A DNA stretch of 5,410 nt, from assembly GCA_003150755.1 (NCBI GenBank), contig QAMT01000012.1, positions 1-5,410 on the forward strand, read 5' to 3'. Made by a program: the position numbers and the translations under genes. The stretch comes from Phascolarctobacterium sp. (GTDB lineage Bacteria; Bacillota; Negativicutes; Acidaminococcales; Acidaminococcaceae). Below the pieces are notes generated by a model. The model was not told where the DNA came from. It did not search any database and was given only the letters and a program-made list of their open reading frames with translations. This document shows positions 1 through 4,978 of the stretch, piece after piece. Each line of letters starts with the position of its first letter. The stretch's first letter is position 1.

Positions 1-108
1 AAATTATTACTCGACTCAGGAGTAGACAATGCCGTAGTCACAAATGACTACATTGCTTTTGGATTAAAGCAAGAATTAGGTACGATAAATTCTGATTCTC
101 TGCAATAA
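1..108 (+). CDS. C-terminal end of an unrecognised protein (partial)
   Basis: An open frame enters from the left edge and ends at TAA (106-108), giving 35 residues that finish in GTINSDSLQ. The residue mix looks like ordinary soluble protein (VVTNDYIAFGLKQEL), with no signal peptide or membrane segment. I do not recognise a family, and 35 residues are too few to name one. The coding stretch contains a perfect 7-bp inverted repeat with a 4-nt loop (GTAGTCA at 34-40, TGACTAC at 45-51). No T-rich terminator follows the stop. The alternative is a chance open frame, since an open frame also runs on the opposite strand here; the plus frame reads more like protein. Confidence 0.45.
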   Translation, partial: KLLLDSGVDNAVVTNDYIAFGLKQELGTINSDSLQ

Positions 109-345
109 TTTAAAATGTGTGAACGAATTTTGTTCACAAAGAATCTTGTGCAGTGTAAGGTATTTTCTAGGGATACCTTTGCTGCATGCAATGTGATTGA
201 AAAAATTATGTCTTCATTCACATCACCTCCATTTCTTTTTGTTGAAACCTAGTTTTCATGTTGCTAATAATTGGTAGTGTGTTGTGTATATAAATTTTAT
301 TCACTGTTGTGCAATAGATTTTTTTAAACATCCCAATTAGATAAA
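109..345. other. Gene-free stretch with three consecutive stem-loops
   Basis: No convincing gene lies here. Three inverted repeats follow one another. The first is TGTGAAC (118-124) with GTTCACA (132-138). The second is AAGGTAT (157-163) with ATACCTT (173-179), extended by TGCAG (149-153) with CTGCA (182-186). The third is an 11-bp arm pair with one mismatch, 191-201 with 213-223. CACAA (135-139) and TTGTG (146-150) form a further pair that competes with the first stem. None is followed by a T-run on either strand, so simple terminators are unlikely. On the minus strand a GGAGGTGAT near 224-232 looks like a ribosome binding site, but it leads only to ATG-AAG-ACA-TAA or to a weak GTG frame of about 57 residues. 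Positions 224-345 otherwise show nothing clear. Confidence 0.5.
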
Positions 346-1122
346 TCAGATATTCTCTAAAAATTTAATTTGCGCTTCCATTTCATTTTTCCAACTGTAT
401 GCTTGATCAATAACATGATTGCCATAATCATCTTTTGTGTAAACTTTATAATCTGCGAATACCTTTGGAGTTGTTGAAAAGCAAATATTTTTTTCGCCAT
501 CTAAATATCTGTTACGTTTCATTTCTTTATATTTGACAATATTTAATTTATCCAATATAGTAATAATTCTCTTAATATATCTTTCTGATATTTCTATATC
601 ATCTGATATTGTTTTTAATAATCGATAGCAACAGCGTGGTTTGTTTGGAATACGATTCATATTCAGACGTATATATGAAAGAACCAACAAAATTTGTGAT
701 GAGGAAATCCTGTTTGTCTCTATTTCGTTATTCTCTAGTTCTTTTTTGAAATTTAAAATTTTTTGTAGTTCATCAAAGTAGATAATCCCATAACGCTCAG
801 TCATATCAAATTTTTCGTTGTTGATTAAAACATTCAGATATTCGTTAGAATTTTTTTGTTCTGATGTCAGTCGTTTGAAGTTAAGTTTTGTTTTTATGTA
901 ATTCAGTTCAGTAAACCGTTCTAATACTGACCAATATTTTTGGTTTATTTTTCCTGTTCTATAATTTGGCTTTAATTTACTCCATTCCACAAGTTCTGTA
1001 ATACTGAAAGCAACAGTATCGTCTAATGATCTGCGACAACATAAATATGAAAATATAATCACTCTTTTTTCACTAATAGAAACATCTTGAATTATTTCTT
1101 CTGGAATACGCACATAATTCAA
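346..1122 (-). CDS. Putative replication initiator-like protein with two winged-helix regions
   Basis: This encodes about 258 residues if started at TTG (1122-1120). I prefer that start because GGAGG at 1134-1130 sits seven bases before it, whereas the ATG at 1140 has only A/T-rich sequence upstream. Two regions look like winged helices. The N-terminal one runs from IPEEIIQDVSISEKRV through the motif FSITELVEW to LERFTELNYI. The C-terminal one runs from SSSQILLVLSYI through ISERYIKRIITILDKLNIVKY. Tandem winged helices and a repeat-rich upstream region are the usual arrangement of theta-type plasmid or phage initiators that bind iterons and repress their own transcription. That role is inferred; no catalytic motif is visible, nor is one expected for this class. 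A two-domain transcriptional regulator is the main alternative. It stops at TGA (348-346) with no clear terminator after it. Confidence 0.5.
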   Translation of the reverse strand: MNYVRIPEEIIQDVSISEKRVIIFSYLCCRRSLDDTVAFSITELVEWSKLKPNYRTGKINQKYWSVLERFTELNYIKTKLNFKRLTSEQKNSNEYLNVLINNEKFDMTERYGIIYFDELQKILNFKKELENNEIETNRISSSQILLVLSYIRLNMNRIPNKPRCCYRLLKTISDDIEISERYIKRIITILDKLNIVKYKEMKRNRYLDGEKNICFSTTPKVFADYKVYTKDDYGNHVIDQAYSWKNEMEAQIKFLENI

Positions 1123-1152
1123 AATTTCACCTCCGATCATTTTTGTTAATTT

Positions 1153-1200
1153 TTATTTAGGTACCGTCAGTTCGTACCCAAATGAAAATTTTTTTTGCAT
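1153..1200 (-). CDS. 15-residue leader peptide ORF upstream of the initiator gene
   Basis: On the minus strand a perfect AGGAGG (1213-1208) stands seven bases before ATG (1200-1198). The frame reads MQKKFSFGYELTVPK and stops at TAA (1155-1153), about 30 bases before the initiator start. The ribosome binding site and start are the best in this transcript, which argues that it is translated. Both lie inside the 5' arm of a long inverted repeat, so translation would require opening that hairpin. Its small size and position suggest a leader that couples translation or senses something, rather than a stand-alone protein. The peptide could also be a by-product of operator sequence, because much of it is encoded by the repeat. 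Confidence 0.45.
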   Translation of the reverse strand: MQKKFSFGYELTVPK

Positions 1201-1226
1201 TTAGGTACCTCCTGACGTACCATTTG
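1155..1226 (-). promoter_or_regulatory. Two-copy inverted repeat with GGTACC cores (candidate operator, iteron pair or 5'-UTR hairpin)
   Basis: Two related units, 1155-1184 and 1198-1226, face each other. Each contains a GGTAC...GTACC palindrome, and the units pair with one another across a 13-nt A8T4-type loop (1185-1197). In the minus-strand transcript the long stem is 11 pairs, a 3x3 internal loop, 6 pairs, a one-base bulge and 4 pairs. Alternatively each unit can fold on its own through GGTAC/GTACC. The element lies directly upstream of the initiator gene, which suggests an initiator-binding site used for autoregulation or origin function, or an RNA switch hiding the leader ribosome binding site. 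No T-run follows the stem on either strand, so a terminator is unlikely. Confidence 0.6.
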
Positions 1227-1232
1227 TGACAG

Positions 1233-1261
1233 TCAATATCAAGATAGACTCATATTATCAA
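1233..1261 (-). promoter_or_regulatory. Possible weak promoter for the leader and initiator
   Basis: On the minus strand TTGATA (1261-1256) is separated by 17 bases from TATTGA (1238-1233). The -35 matches consensus at five of six positions, but the -10 matches only the first three. Transcription would begin close to the inverted repeat, as expected for repression by a bound protein. A good TATACT box at 1273-1268 has no matching -35 at standard spacing. Confidence 0.22.
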
Positions 1262-1330
1262 GAGAAGAGTATATCTCGCGCAAAACGCTCGATTGTTTTA
1301 TCACTCTAAAACGATTTTCCTTATCTTGAT
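1239..1330. repeat. ATCAAGA repeats in the initiator upstream region
   Basis: ATCAAGA occurs at 1239-1245 and 1257-1263, 18 bases apart, and again inverted as TCTTGAT at 1324-1330. The outermost copies extend to a 9-bp inverted repeat (1239-1247 with 1322-1330). Repeats with a spacing near two helical turns upstream of an initiator could be binding sites, but three short AT-rich copies can also arise by chance. The DNA between 1264 and 1321 contains the most GC-rich patch of this gap (TCTCGCGC, AACGCTCG) and no gene. Confidence 0.3.
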
Positions 1331-1346
1331 TAAATTTTTTTTAATA

Positions 1347-1769
1347 TTATTCTTTTTCTCTTATTCGGTTTCCTAAATATTCAGTATTTTTATCAATTGT
1401 AATTTCGCACAGATTTTGAAAGCATAGTGTATAGTCATCTTTTTCAGAATAAGTAATGTATTTATTCGGATGTTTATCAAATCTTTTTCCCGCATTTTCG
1501 ATTAGCATATTAGTGAACTCTTTATTGAATTCACCTATTAAATTATCTGTCTGAAATTTTCCAAATTGATCTAATACAAAATTGCATTTGTCCAAGTTGA
1601 CATAGTAAGCCTCATAAGTTTTGAATACGCATTTAATTTTTTTATTATAAAGTTCTCTCTTTAATACTTCTCCAAAGAATCTTGCTTTTTTGCTATAATA
1701 ACGTTCACTTGCATTTTCGATTTTTGCTGCTTTATCAGCAATTGAAACACAATGAGAGTAGTAGTTCAT
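1347..1769 (-). CDS. Hypothetical protein, probably missing its natural N-terminus
   Basis: A 140-residue frame starts at ATG (1769-1767) and stops at TAA. It is rich in Lys, Tyr, Phe and Asn, has no membrane segment or signal peptide, and has three Cys residues in the second half (LDKCNF, YTLCF, NLCEI) without a zinc-binding spacing. I do not recognise a family. The ATG has no real Shine-Dalgarno sequence (GAAGATGAA precedes it), and the same frame stays open upstream for a further 43 codons. The start shown is therefore probably not the original one. The gene lies in the same direction as the antirepressor upstream and the initiator downstream. Confidence 0.55.
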   Translation of the reverse strand: MNYYSHCVSIADKAAKIENASERYYSKKARFFGEVLKRELYNKKIKCVFKTYEAYYVNLDKCNFVLDQFGKFQTDNLIGEFNKEFTNMLIENAGKRFDKHPNKYITYSEKDDYTLCFQNLCEITIDKNTEYLGNRIREKE

Positions 1770-1893
1770 TTCATCTTCAGAAGCTTGATGACTTTCAATA
1801 GAAATATCAACATGAATATTACCGCATTCATCAATGATGGTTTCTCCACTGGATATTTCTTCACTTACTCTATAAACTTCTCTCCAAATCCAT
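1770..1893 (-). pseudogene. Frameshifted 5' end of the 1347-1769 gene
   Basis: The downstream frame stays open from 1898 and reads like protein (EVYRVSEEISSGETIIDECG, then NIHVDISIESHQASEDE) but contains no ATG, GTG or TTG. A plausible original start, ATG at 1893-1891 preceded by AAAGGGAATAGAG, lies in another frame and stops after seven codons (MDLERSL). Removing one base in the GAGAGAAG stretch would join MDLE directly to EVYRVSEE. I infer a single-base insertion that broke the gene or moved its start to the internal ATG. A sequencing error would look the same. Confidence 0.4.
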
Positions 1894-1898
1894 GATCT

Positions 1899-2025
1899 CT
1901 ATTCCCTTTACATATCTAAGTAGGAGAGTAGTAGCACTTCAGAAAATCCGTAAACGTCTTTTCCGTGTGCTTCCGTCTTTATTTTTCTATCGAAAAACTA
2001 AATCCGGAACTTTTACTTATATTGA
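1899..2025. other. Spacer after the antirepressor gene with a long hairpin at 1971-2009
   Basis: The spacer holds a strong imperfect palindrome. CGGAA (2005-2009) pairs with TTCCG (1971-1975), followed by a TC/TC mismatch (GA/GA on the other strand), and then a 10-bp stem (1999-2002 and 1992-1997 with 1978-1987) broken only by an unpaired base at 1998. The loop is the four bases at 1988-1991. It begins 16 bases after the antirepressor stop, where a terminator would be, but no T-run follows on the minus strand and only CTTTTAC follows on the plus strand. Part of the spacer on the minus strand is also open and protein-like (KDVYGFSEVLLLSYLDM, ending at a TAA near 1910). That could be a gene remnant. 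Confidence 0.45.
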
Positions 2026-2868
2026 TTACTTCTCTTTCTTTTCTACCGGTGTATCAAAAATGGTTTTATATTCTTTACATGGTAGAACTTGGTTATCTTC
2101 CATAATTCCAAATTTCAATAAATTCTTGTCTATAATTTCTTCAATCATTTTTCTATAAGTAGGTACAAATTCATATGGTTCTAAAGGATAGCATGTGTCC
2201 AGATTATTTTCATAACAGTAATCTACCTGAATTTGATTTGGATCCAATCCATATGTTTTCTTTAATTCCATTAGTATTTCTTTATATAATTCACCTCTTG
2301 TAATATTGAAATGTTCTTCTAATAATTTATATTTGGGACTCATTTTAGAAAACCATGGATTATATGGTTTCTTATGCGTAGTCAGTCTATTTAACTGTTT
2401 TTGCTGCACAGCTAATTGTTTTTCGATTTTACAAATCTGGTTTTCATATTTTTGAAATACATTCATAAGTTGATTTAATGTGTGAGTCACACATGTAAAA
2501 TCCAGAATTTCTTTACTACGATATTTTTCGACAATATCCCAAACCCAATCCATGAACTTGTTTGCTAATGGCTGTCGTGACCATCTGCAAATCTCCATAA
2601 TTCCTCGTTGAGTATAATAGACAGTTTCTACATTCACACCGATACCTCCATTCTGGGGGTATCGGACTTCTGACATTCTGAAACATAAATTTTCAAGTCT
2701 ATCTTTATGTTTTAAGTGAATTTTCTGAATTGCTTTTGCCGGATTTGCATATTCCAAAGCCTGTCCAATTTGCTCTCTTGTAAGAAGAATGTCATCGTTC
2801 ATATTTCTATAGAAATTACATTCTAAATTTCCAAAGTTCTCAGTTGTTACTAATTTCAAATTGCTCAT
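2026..2868 (-). CDS. BRO-family phage antirepressor
   Basis: A 280-residue protein that most resembles BRO-N antirepressors, DNA-binding proteins of phages that relieve repressor control or modulate lysogeny. Residues 12-118 fit the BRO-N fold: a short beta start (NFGNLECNFYRN), a helix with LLTREQIGQALEYANPAKAI, then an ETVYYTQRGIMEICRWSRQP segment and the closing helix KFMDWVWDIVEKYR. Residues about 128-162 look like a coiled coil (LNQLMNVFQKYENQICKIEK and the Gln-rich stretch after it). Residues 168-245 form a C-terminal domain (NPWFSKMSPKYKLLEEHFNI, GELYKEILMELKKTYGLD) of the kind found on Clostridia phage antirepressors. The start is supported by AAGGAAGGAAG ending about nine bases before the ATG. 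It is divergent from the gene at 3003 across a 134-bp AT-rich spacer. The family assignment is from visible motifs; which repressor it acts on cannot be seen. Confidence 0.75.
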   Translation of the reverse strand: MSNLKLVTTENFGNLECNFYRNMNDDILLTREQIGQALEYANPAKAIQKIHLKHKDRLENLCFRMSEVRYPQNGGIGVNVETVYYTQRGIMEICRWSRQPLANKFMDWVWDIVEKYRSKEILDFTCVTHTLNQLMNVFQKYENQICKIEKQLAVQQKQLNRLTTHKKPYNPWFSKMSPKYKLLEEHFNITRGELYKEILMELKKTYGLDPNQIQVDYCYENNLDTCYPLEPYEFVPTYRKMIEEIIDKNLLKFGIMEDNQVLPCKEYKTIFDTPVEKKEK

Positions 2869-2944
2869 ATAAATTTCTTCCTTCCTTAAATTGTCGAATT
2901 AATAATTGTTATAATCTGTGATTCGCTCTTGATTTGGAAATATG

Positions 2945-2973
2945 TGTAAAATTTTCTTTTGTTGTGATATTAT
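2945..2973 (+). promoter_or_regulatory. Possible extended -10 promoter for the gene at 3003
   Basis: TGATATTAT (2965-2973) is an extended -10 box (TGn plus TATTAT) about 30 bases before the ATG at 3003. The matching -35 position (2945-2950, TGTAAA) is poor. It lies in the divergent spacer shared with the antirepressor gene. No equally good promoter was found for the minus strand there. Confidence 0.3.
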
Positions 2974-3002
2974 GTAGATAAATATAAATAGGAGGTTTAT
3001 GT

Positions 3003-3323
3003 ATGAATTTTCGAGATGAGTTAAATGAAATATGCAGAACGCCTGAAGAGGTTGCCGCAGAGAAAAGTAGCAAGGAATATAAAGAAGGGGCGGAATGTGC
3101 TACCTATGTACATAGCTGCATCAAAGATGAAATTCGTAAAAGGGTTAAAAATGGTGAGTATAAAATTGTAGATGGGAAGAAATATGTAAAATTTTATACA
3201 GATAAAGATACTTTTCCTTTTGGATTATATGGACATCCTGTAATACGTGATTTCCGTGTAAATAAAAGCTTTTTAAGTGATATAATCAGAAATCCAATTA
3301 GCTTTAGCCGATGGGATGAATGA
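3003..3323 (+). CDS. Hypothetical protein, probably the 5' part of a gene split by the IS element
   Basis: A 106-residue frame starts at ATG 3003 with AGGAGG at 2990-2995, a textbook initiation site. The N-terminal half is highly charged and helical (MNFRDELNEICRTPEEVAAE), followed by a likely beta segment (EYKIVDGKKYVKFYTDKDTF). I do not recognise a named family. The last residues (about 92-106, IIRNPISFSRWDE) are encoded by DNA that forms the left-end hairpin of the IS element. The natural protein therefore probably continued into the frame found at 4962-5207, which starts right after the element. As it stands the product is a chimera with an IS-encoded tail and is probably non-functional, though it may still be expressed. 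Confidence 0.6.
   Translation: MNFRDELNEICRTPEEVAAEKSSKEYKEGAECATYVHSCIKDEIRKRVKNGEYKIVDGKKYVKFYTDKDTFPFGLYGHPVIRDFRVNKSFLSDIIRNPISFSRWDE
3294..3315 (+). repeat. IS left-end hairpin
   Basis: Arms 3294-3302 and 3307-3315 pair around a TTTA loop with two mismatches and one G-T pair. The tip AGCTTTAGC is identical to that of the right-end hairpin. In this family TnpA binds such hairpins as single-stranded DNA. GAAAT just before the stem (3289-3293) is where the family places its left guide bases. The hairpin lies inside the last codons of the ORF starting at 3003, which is the evidence that this ORF runs into the element. Confidence 0.6.
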
Positions 3324-3339
3324 TGGAGAATAACTATAT

Positions 3340-3742
3340 ATGAGCAATAATTGAAAATCAAAAAATAGACACAAATACTTATTACAATATCATCTCATAT
3401 TTGTCTGTAAATACAGAAAGAAATTATTCACAAAGAAATATCAGATGATGTAAAACAGTTTTCCTATGAGATATGTCAAAGACATAATGTGATAATTCAT
3501 AAGATGGAAACAGATAAAGACCATATTCATTATATGATAGAAACAGAACCAACTATTTCTATATCTGACTTAGTAAGAATTATGAAATCATATATTACAT
3601 ATCACATATGGAAATTACATAAAAATTATCTATCAAAACATTTTTGAAAAAAATTACATTCTTCACCGACGGATATTTTGTGTGCAGTATTGGTAATGTT
3701 TCAGAAAAACAATTGCGAAAATATATAGAAAATCAAGGATAA
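3340..3742 (+). pseudogene. tnpA: IS200/IS605 Y1 HUH transposase TnpA, inactivated
   Basis: The ancestral protein of about 134 residues can be read across three frames. Frame one (3340-3434) gives MSNN, then TGA where family members have Trp, then KSKNRHKYLLQYHLIFVCKY. A one-base loss near 3430-3435 shifts to the frame giving EISDDVKQFSYEICQRHNV and the HUH motif DHIHYMIE (His codons 3522-3524 and 3528-3530). This frame runs to HF followed by TGA (3645-3647), again where Trp is expected. A second one-base loss at 3648-3658 leads to TFFTDGYFVCSIGNVSE and KYIENQG, ending at TAA (3740-3742), with the nucleophilic Tyr at 3722-3724. The catalytic residues are still encoded, but two stops and two frameshifts rule out a working product. 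A weak GGAG (3325-3328) precedes the ATG. Movement would now need TnpA supplied from elsewhere. Confidence 0.9.
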
Positions 3743-3778
3743 AAAGAGAATAATCTATTAGAAAGGAAGTGATTATAG

Positions 3779-4894
3779 ATGCTAAAAGCGTACAAATACA
3801 GATTGTATCCTAATAAAGAACAACAAGAATATTTTGCAAAATGTTTTGGATGTGTACGATTCATTTATAATCGTATGCTTTCAGATAAGATTAATTACTA
3901 CAAAGAAACAAAGAAGAAACTGAATAATACACCTGCTCAATATAAGAAAGAGTTTGAATGGTTGAAAGAAGTTGATTCACTTGCACTTGCTAATGCTCAA
4001 ATGAATTTACAAACTGCATATAACAATTTCTTCAAAAGACCAGAAGTGGGTTTTCCTAAATTTAAGAGTAAGAAGAATCATTATTATTCTTATACTACTA
4101 ATAATCAAGGTGGAAATATTTATGTATCTGATAGATATATCAAACTTCCTAAAATTGGATTAGTAAGAGTAAAGAGACACAGAAACTTTGAAGGGTTAAT
4201 AAAGTCAGTTACAGTTTCGCAAACCCCATCAGGCAACTATTATGTTTCAGTTTTAGTAAATCAAGAAGAAAAAGAAAAACTTTCTAAAACAGATAACCAA
4301 ATAGGAATTGATTTAGGATTAAAAGAATTTGCGATTACTTCTAATGGTGAAATGATTCCAAATTCAAAATATCTTAGAAAGTCTGAAAAAAGATTAAGAA
4401 AATTGCAAAAGGATTTATCACGTTGTAAATCGGGAAGTAAAAATAGAGAAAAGTGCAGAATTAAGGTTGCAAAACAACATGAAAAAATTGCTAATCAAAG
4501 AAAAGATTTTCTGAATAAAGTTTCAAAACGTATCATTGACGAAAATCAAGTGGTGGTACTCGAAAGTCTTAAAGTCAAAAATATGATGAGCAATCATAAA
4601 TTAGCAAAATCAATTGCTGATGTATCTTGGTCAGAGTTTGTAAGACAGTTGGAATATAAATCTGATTGGTATGGAAGAGAAATAATCAAGATTGATACTT
4701 GGTATCCATCAAGCCAGATATGTTCTAATTGTGGTCACAAAGACGGTAAGAAAGCATTATCAGTCAGAGAATGGACTTGTCCTGTTTGTGGAATACATCA
4801 TGAAAGAGATATAAATGCAGCAATAAATATTCTAAATGAAGGATTAAGATTATATAACGAAAATAAAATCGTAGGAACTACGAGGATAGCCTAG
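3779..4894 (+). CDS. tnpB: TnpB, RNA-guided RuvC-type nuclease of IS200/IS605 elements
   Basis: A full-length 371-residue TnpB, the ancestor-type relative of Cas12. It binds the omega-RNA made from the element's right end and cuts DNA next to a target-adjacent motif, which helps the element persist after excision. The N-terminal region starts with the family signature MLKAYKYRLYPNKEQQ and contains GFPKFKSKK (91-99). RuvC residues are all present: Asp178 in GIDLGLKEFA, Glu262 in VVVLESLKVKNM and Asp344 in HERDINAAINIL. The zinc ribbon has Cys315/Cys318 (CSNC) and Cys334/Cys337 (CPVC). AAAGGAAG at 3762-3769 supports the ATG. The gene starts 36 bases after the tnpA remnant. Its 3' end (GTTRIA, then TAG) overlaps the omega-RNA, as is typical. 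Unlike tnpA it has no disabling change, which suggests recent or ongoing selection. Confidence 0.95.
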   Translation: MLKAYKYRLYPNKEQQEYFAKCFGCVRFIYNRMLSDKINYYKETKKKLNNTPAQYKKEFEWLKEVDSLALANAQMNLQTAYNNFFKRPEVGFPKFKSKKNHYYSYTTNNQGGNIYVSDRYIKLPKIGLVRVKRHRNFEGLIKSVTVSQTPSGNYYVSVLVNQEEKEKLSKTDNQIGIDLGLKEFAITSNGEMIPNSKYLRKSEKRLRKLQKDLSRCKSGSKNREKCRIKVAKQHEKIANQRKDFLNKVSKRIIDENQVVVLESLKVKNMMSNHKLAKSIADVSWSEFVRQLEYKSDWYGREIIKIDTWYPSSQICSNCGHKDGKKALSVREWTCPVCGIHHERDINAAINILNEGLRLYNENKIVGTTRIA

Positions 4895-4978
4895 GTAAAC
4901 TTGTCTCGTTAGAGATATTGACTAGGAAGCCCATCGAGCTTTAGCTCGTGGGTAGTTCACCAAACTTGGAGATTATCG
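4861..4978 (+). ncRNA. Omega-RNA (reRNA) of TnpB with its flanking guide
   Basis: The right-end DNA overlapping the tnpB stop folds into the expected series of stems. These are GTAG/CTAC (4871-4874 with 4878-4881), CCTAG/CTAGG (4890-4894 with 4922-4926) enclosing TCTC/GAGA around a GTTA loop (4904-4915), then the terminal stem CCCA-CGAGC with GCTCG-TGGG (4930-4952). The scaffold ends at TTCAC (4960). The guide is the flanking sequence starting CAAACTTGGAGATTATCG at 4961, which belongs to the interrupted gene. The 5' boundary is approximate and the guide length (about 16-20 nt) follows family knowledge, not the sequence. Confidence 0.75.
4930..4960 (+). repeat. IS right-end hairpin and cleavage site
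   Basis: CCCA (4930-4933), one bulged T, and CGAGC (4935-4939) pair with GCTCG (4944-4948) and TGGG (4949-4952) around a TTTA loop. TAGTTCAC follows, and its last five bases are the presumed right cleavage site. GAA at 4926-4929, just before the stem, can pair with TTC of the cleavage site, as the family's right guide bases do. No mismatch breaks the stem, so this end looks usable. Confidence 0.75.

Larger units (their letters stand above)
3277..4960 (+). mobile_element. IS200/IS605-family insertion sequence with decayed tnpA and intact tnpB
   Basis: The element is about 1.7 kb, the usual size for the family, with tnpA and tnpB in the same direction. There are no terminal inverted repeats; instead each end has a subterminal hairpin with the shared tip AGCTTTAGC (3300-3308 and 4937-4945). 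The right cut site is taken as the end of TTCAC (4956-4960), eight bases past the right hairpin. The left cut is uncertain. TTTAA at 3272-3276 is a reasonable target-adjacent motif, 17 bases before the left hairpin, and was used for the boundary, but neighbouring positions are possible and some would restore the reading frame of the split host gene better. These elements move as single-stranded circles and leave no target duplication. Confidence 0.75.

Noticed and set aside
57..232. Minus-strand frame starting at GTG after GGAGGTGAT
   Set aside because: The spacing between GGAGG and GTG is only four bases, the frame crosses all the stem-loops and runs antisense to the partial plus-strand gene, and the residue sequence resembles no family I know. 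The nearby ATG gives only three codons.
1329..1345. ATTAAA/TTTAAT stem with a T-run, as a terminator
   Set aside because: The six pairs are all A-T, so the stem is too weak, and T-rich runs are everywhere in this spacer.
1892..2158. Plus-strand ORF of 88 codons
   Set aside because: It overlaps the antirepressor gene on the opposite strand, has no ribosome binding site and has a low-complexity Phe/Ser/Leu composition typical of an antisense shadow.
2891..2915. TTGTCG and TATAAT as a plus-strand promoter in the divergent spacer
   Set aside because: The spacing is only 13 bases, too short for a housekeeping promoter, and it lies about 90 bases from the next gene.
3352..3647. Both in-frame stops in tnpA are TGA at expected Trp positions, which might suggest TGA recoded as Trp
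   Set aside because: Intact genes here use TGG for Trp, tnpA itself keeps TGG in YHIWKLHK, TGA ends the putative initiator gene, and tnpA also has two frameshifts. Ordinary decay by G-to-A change explains it better.
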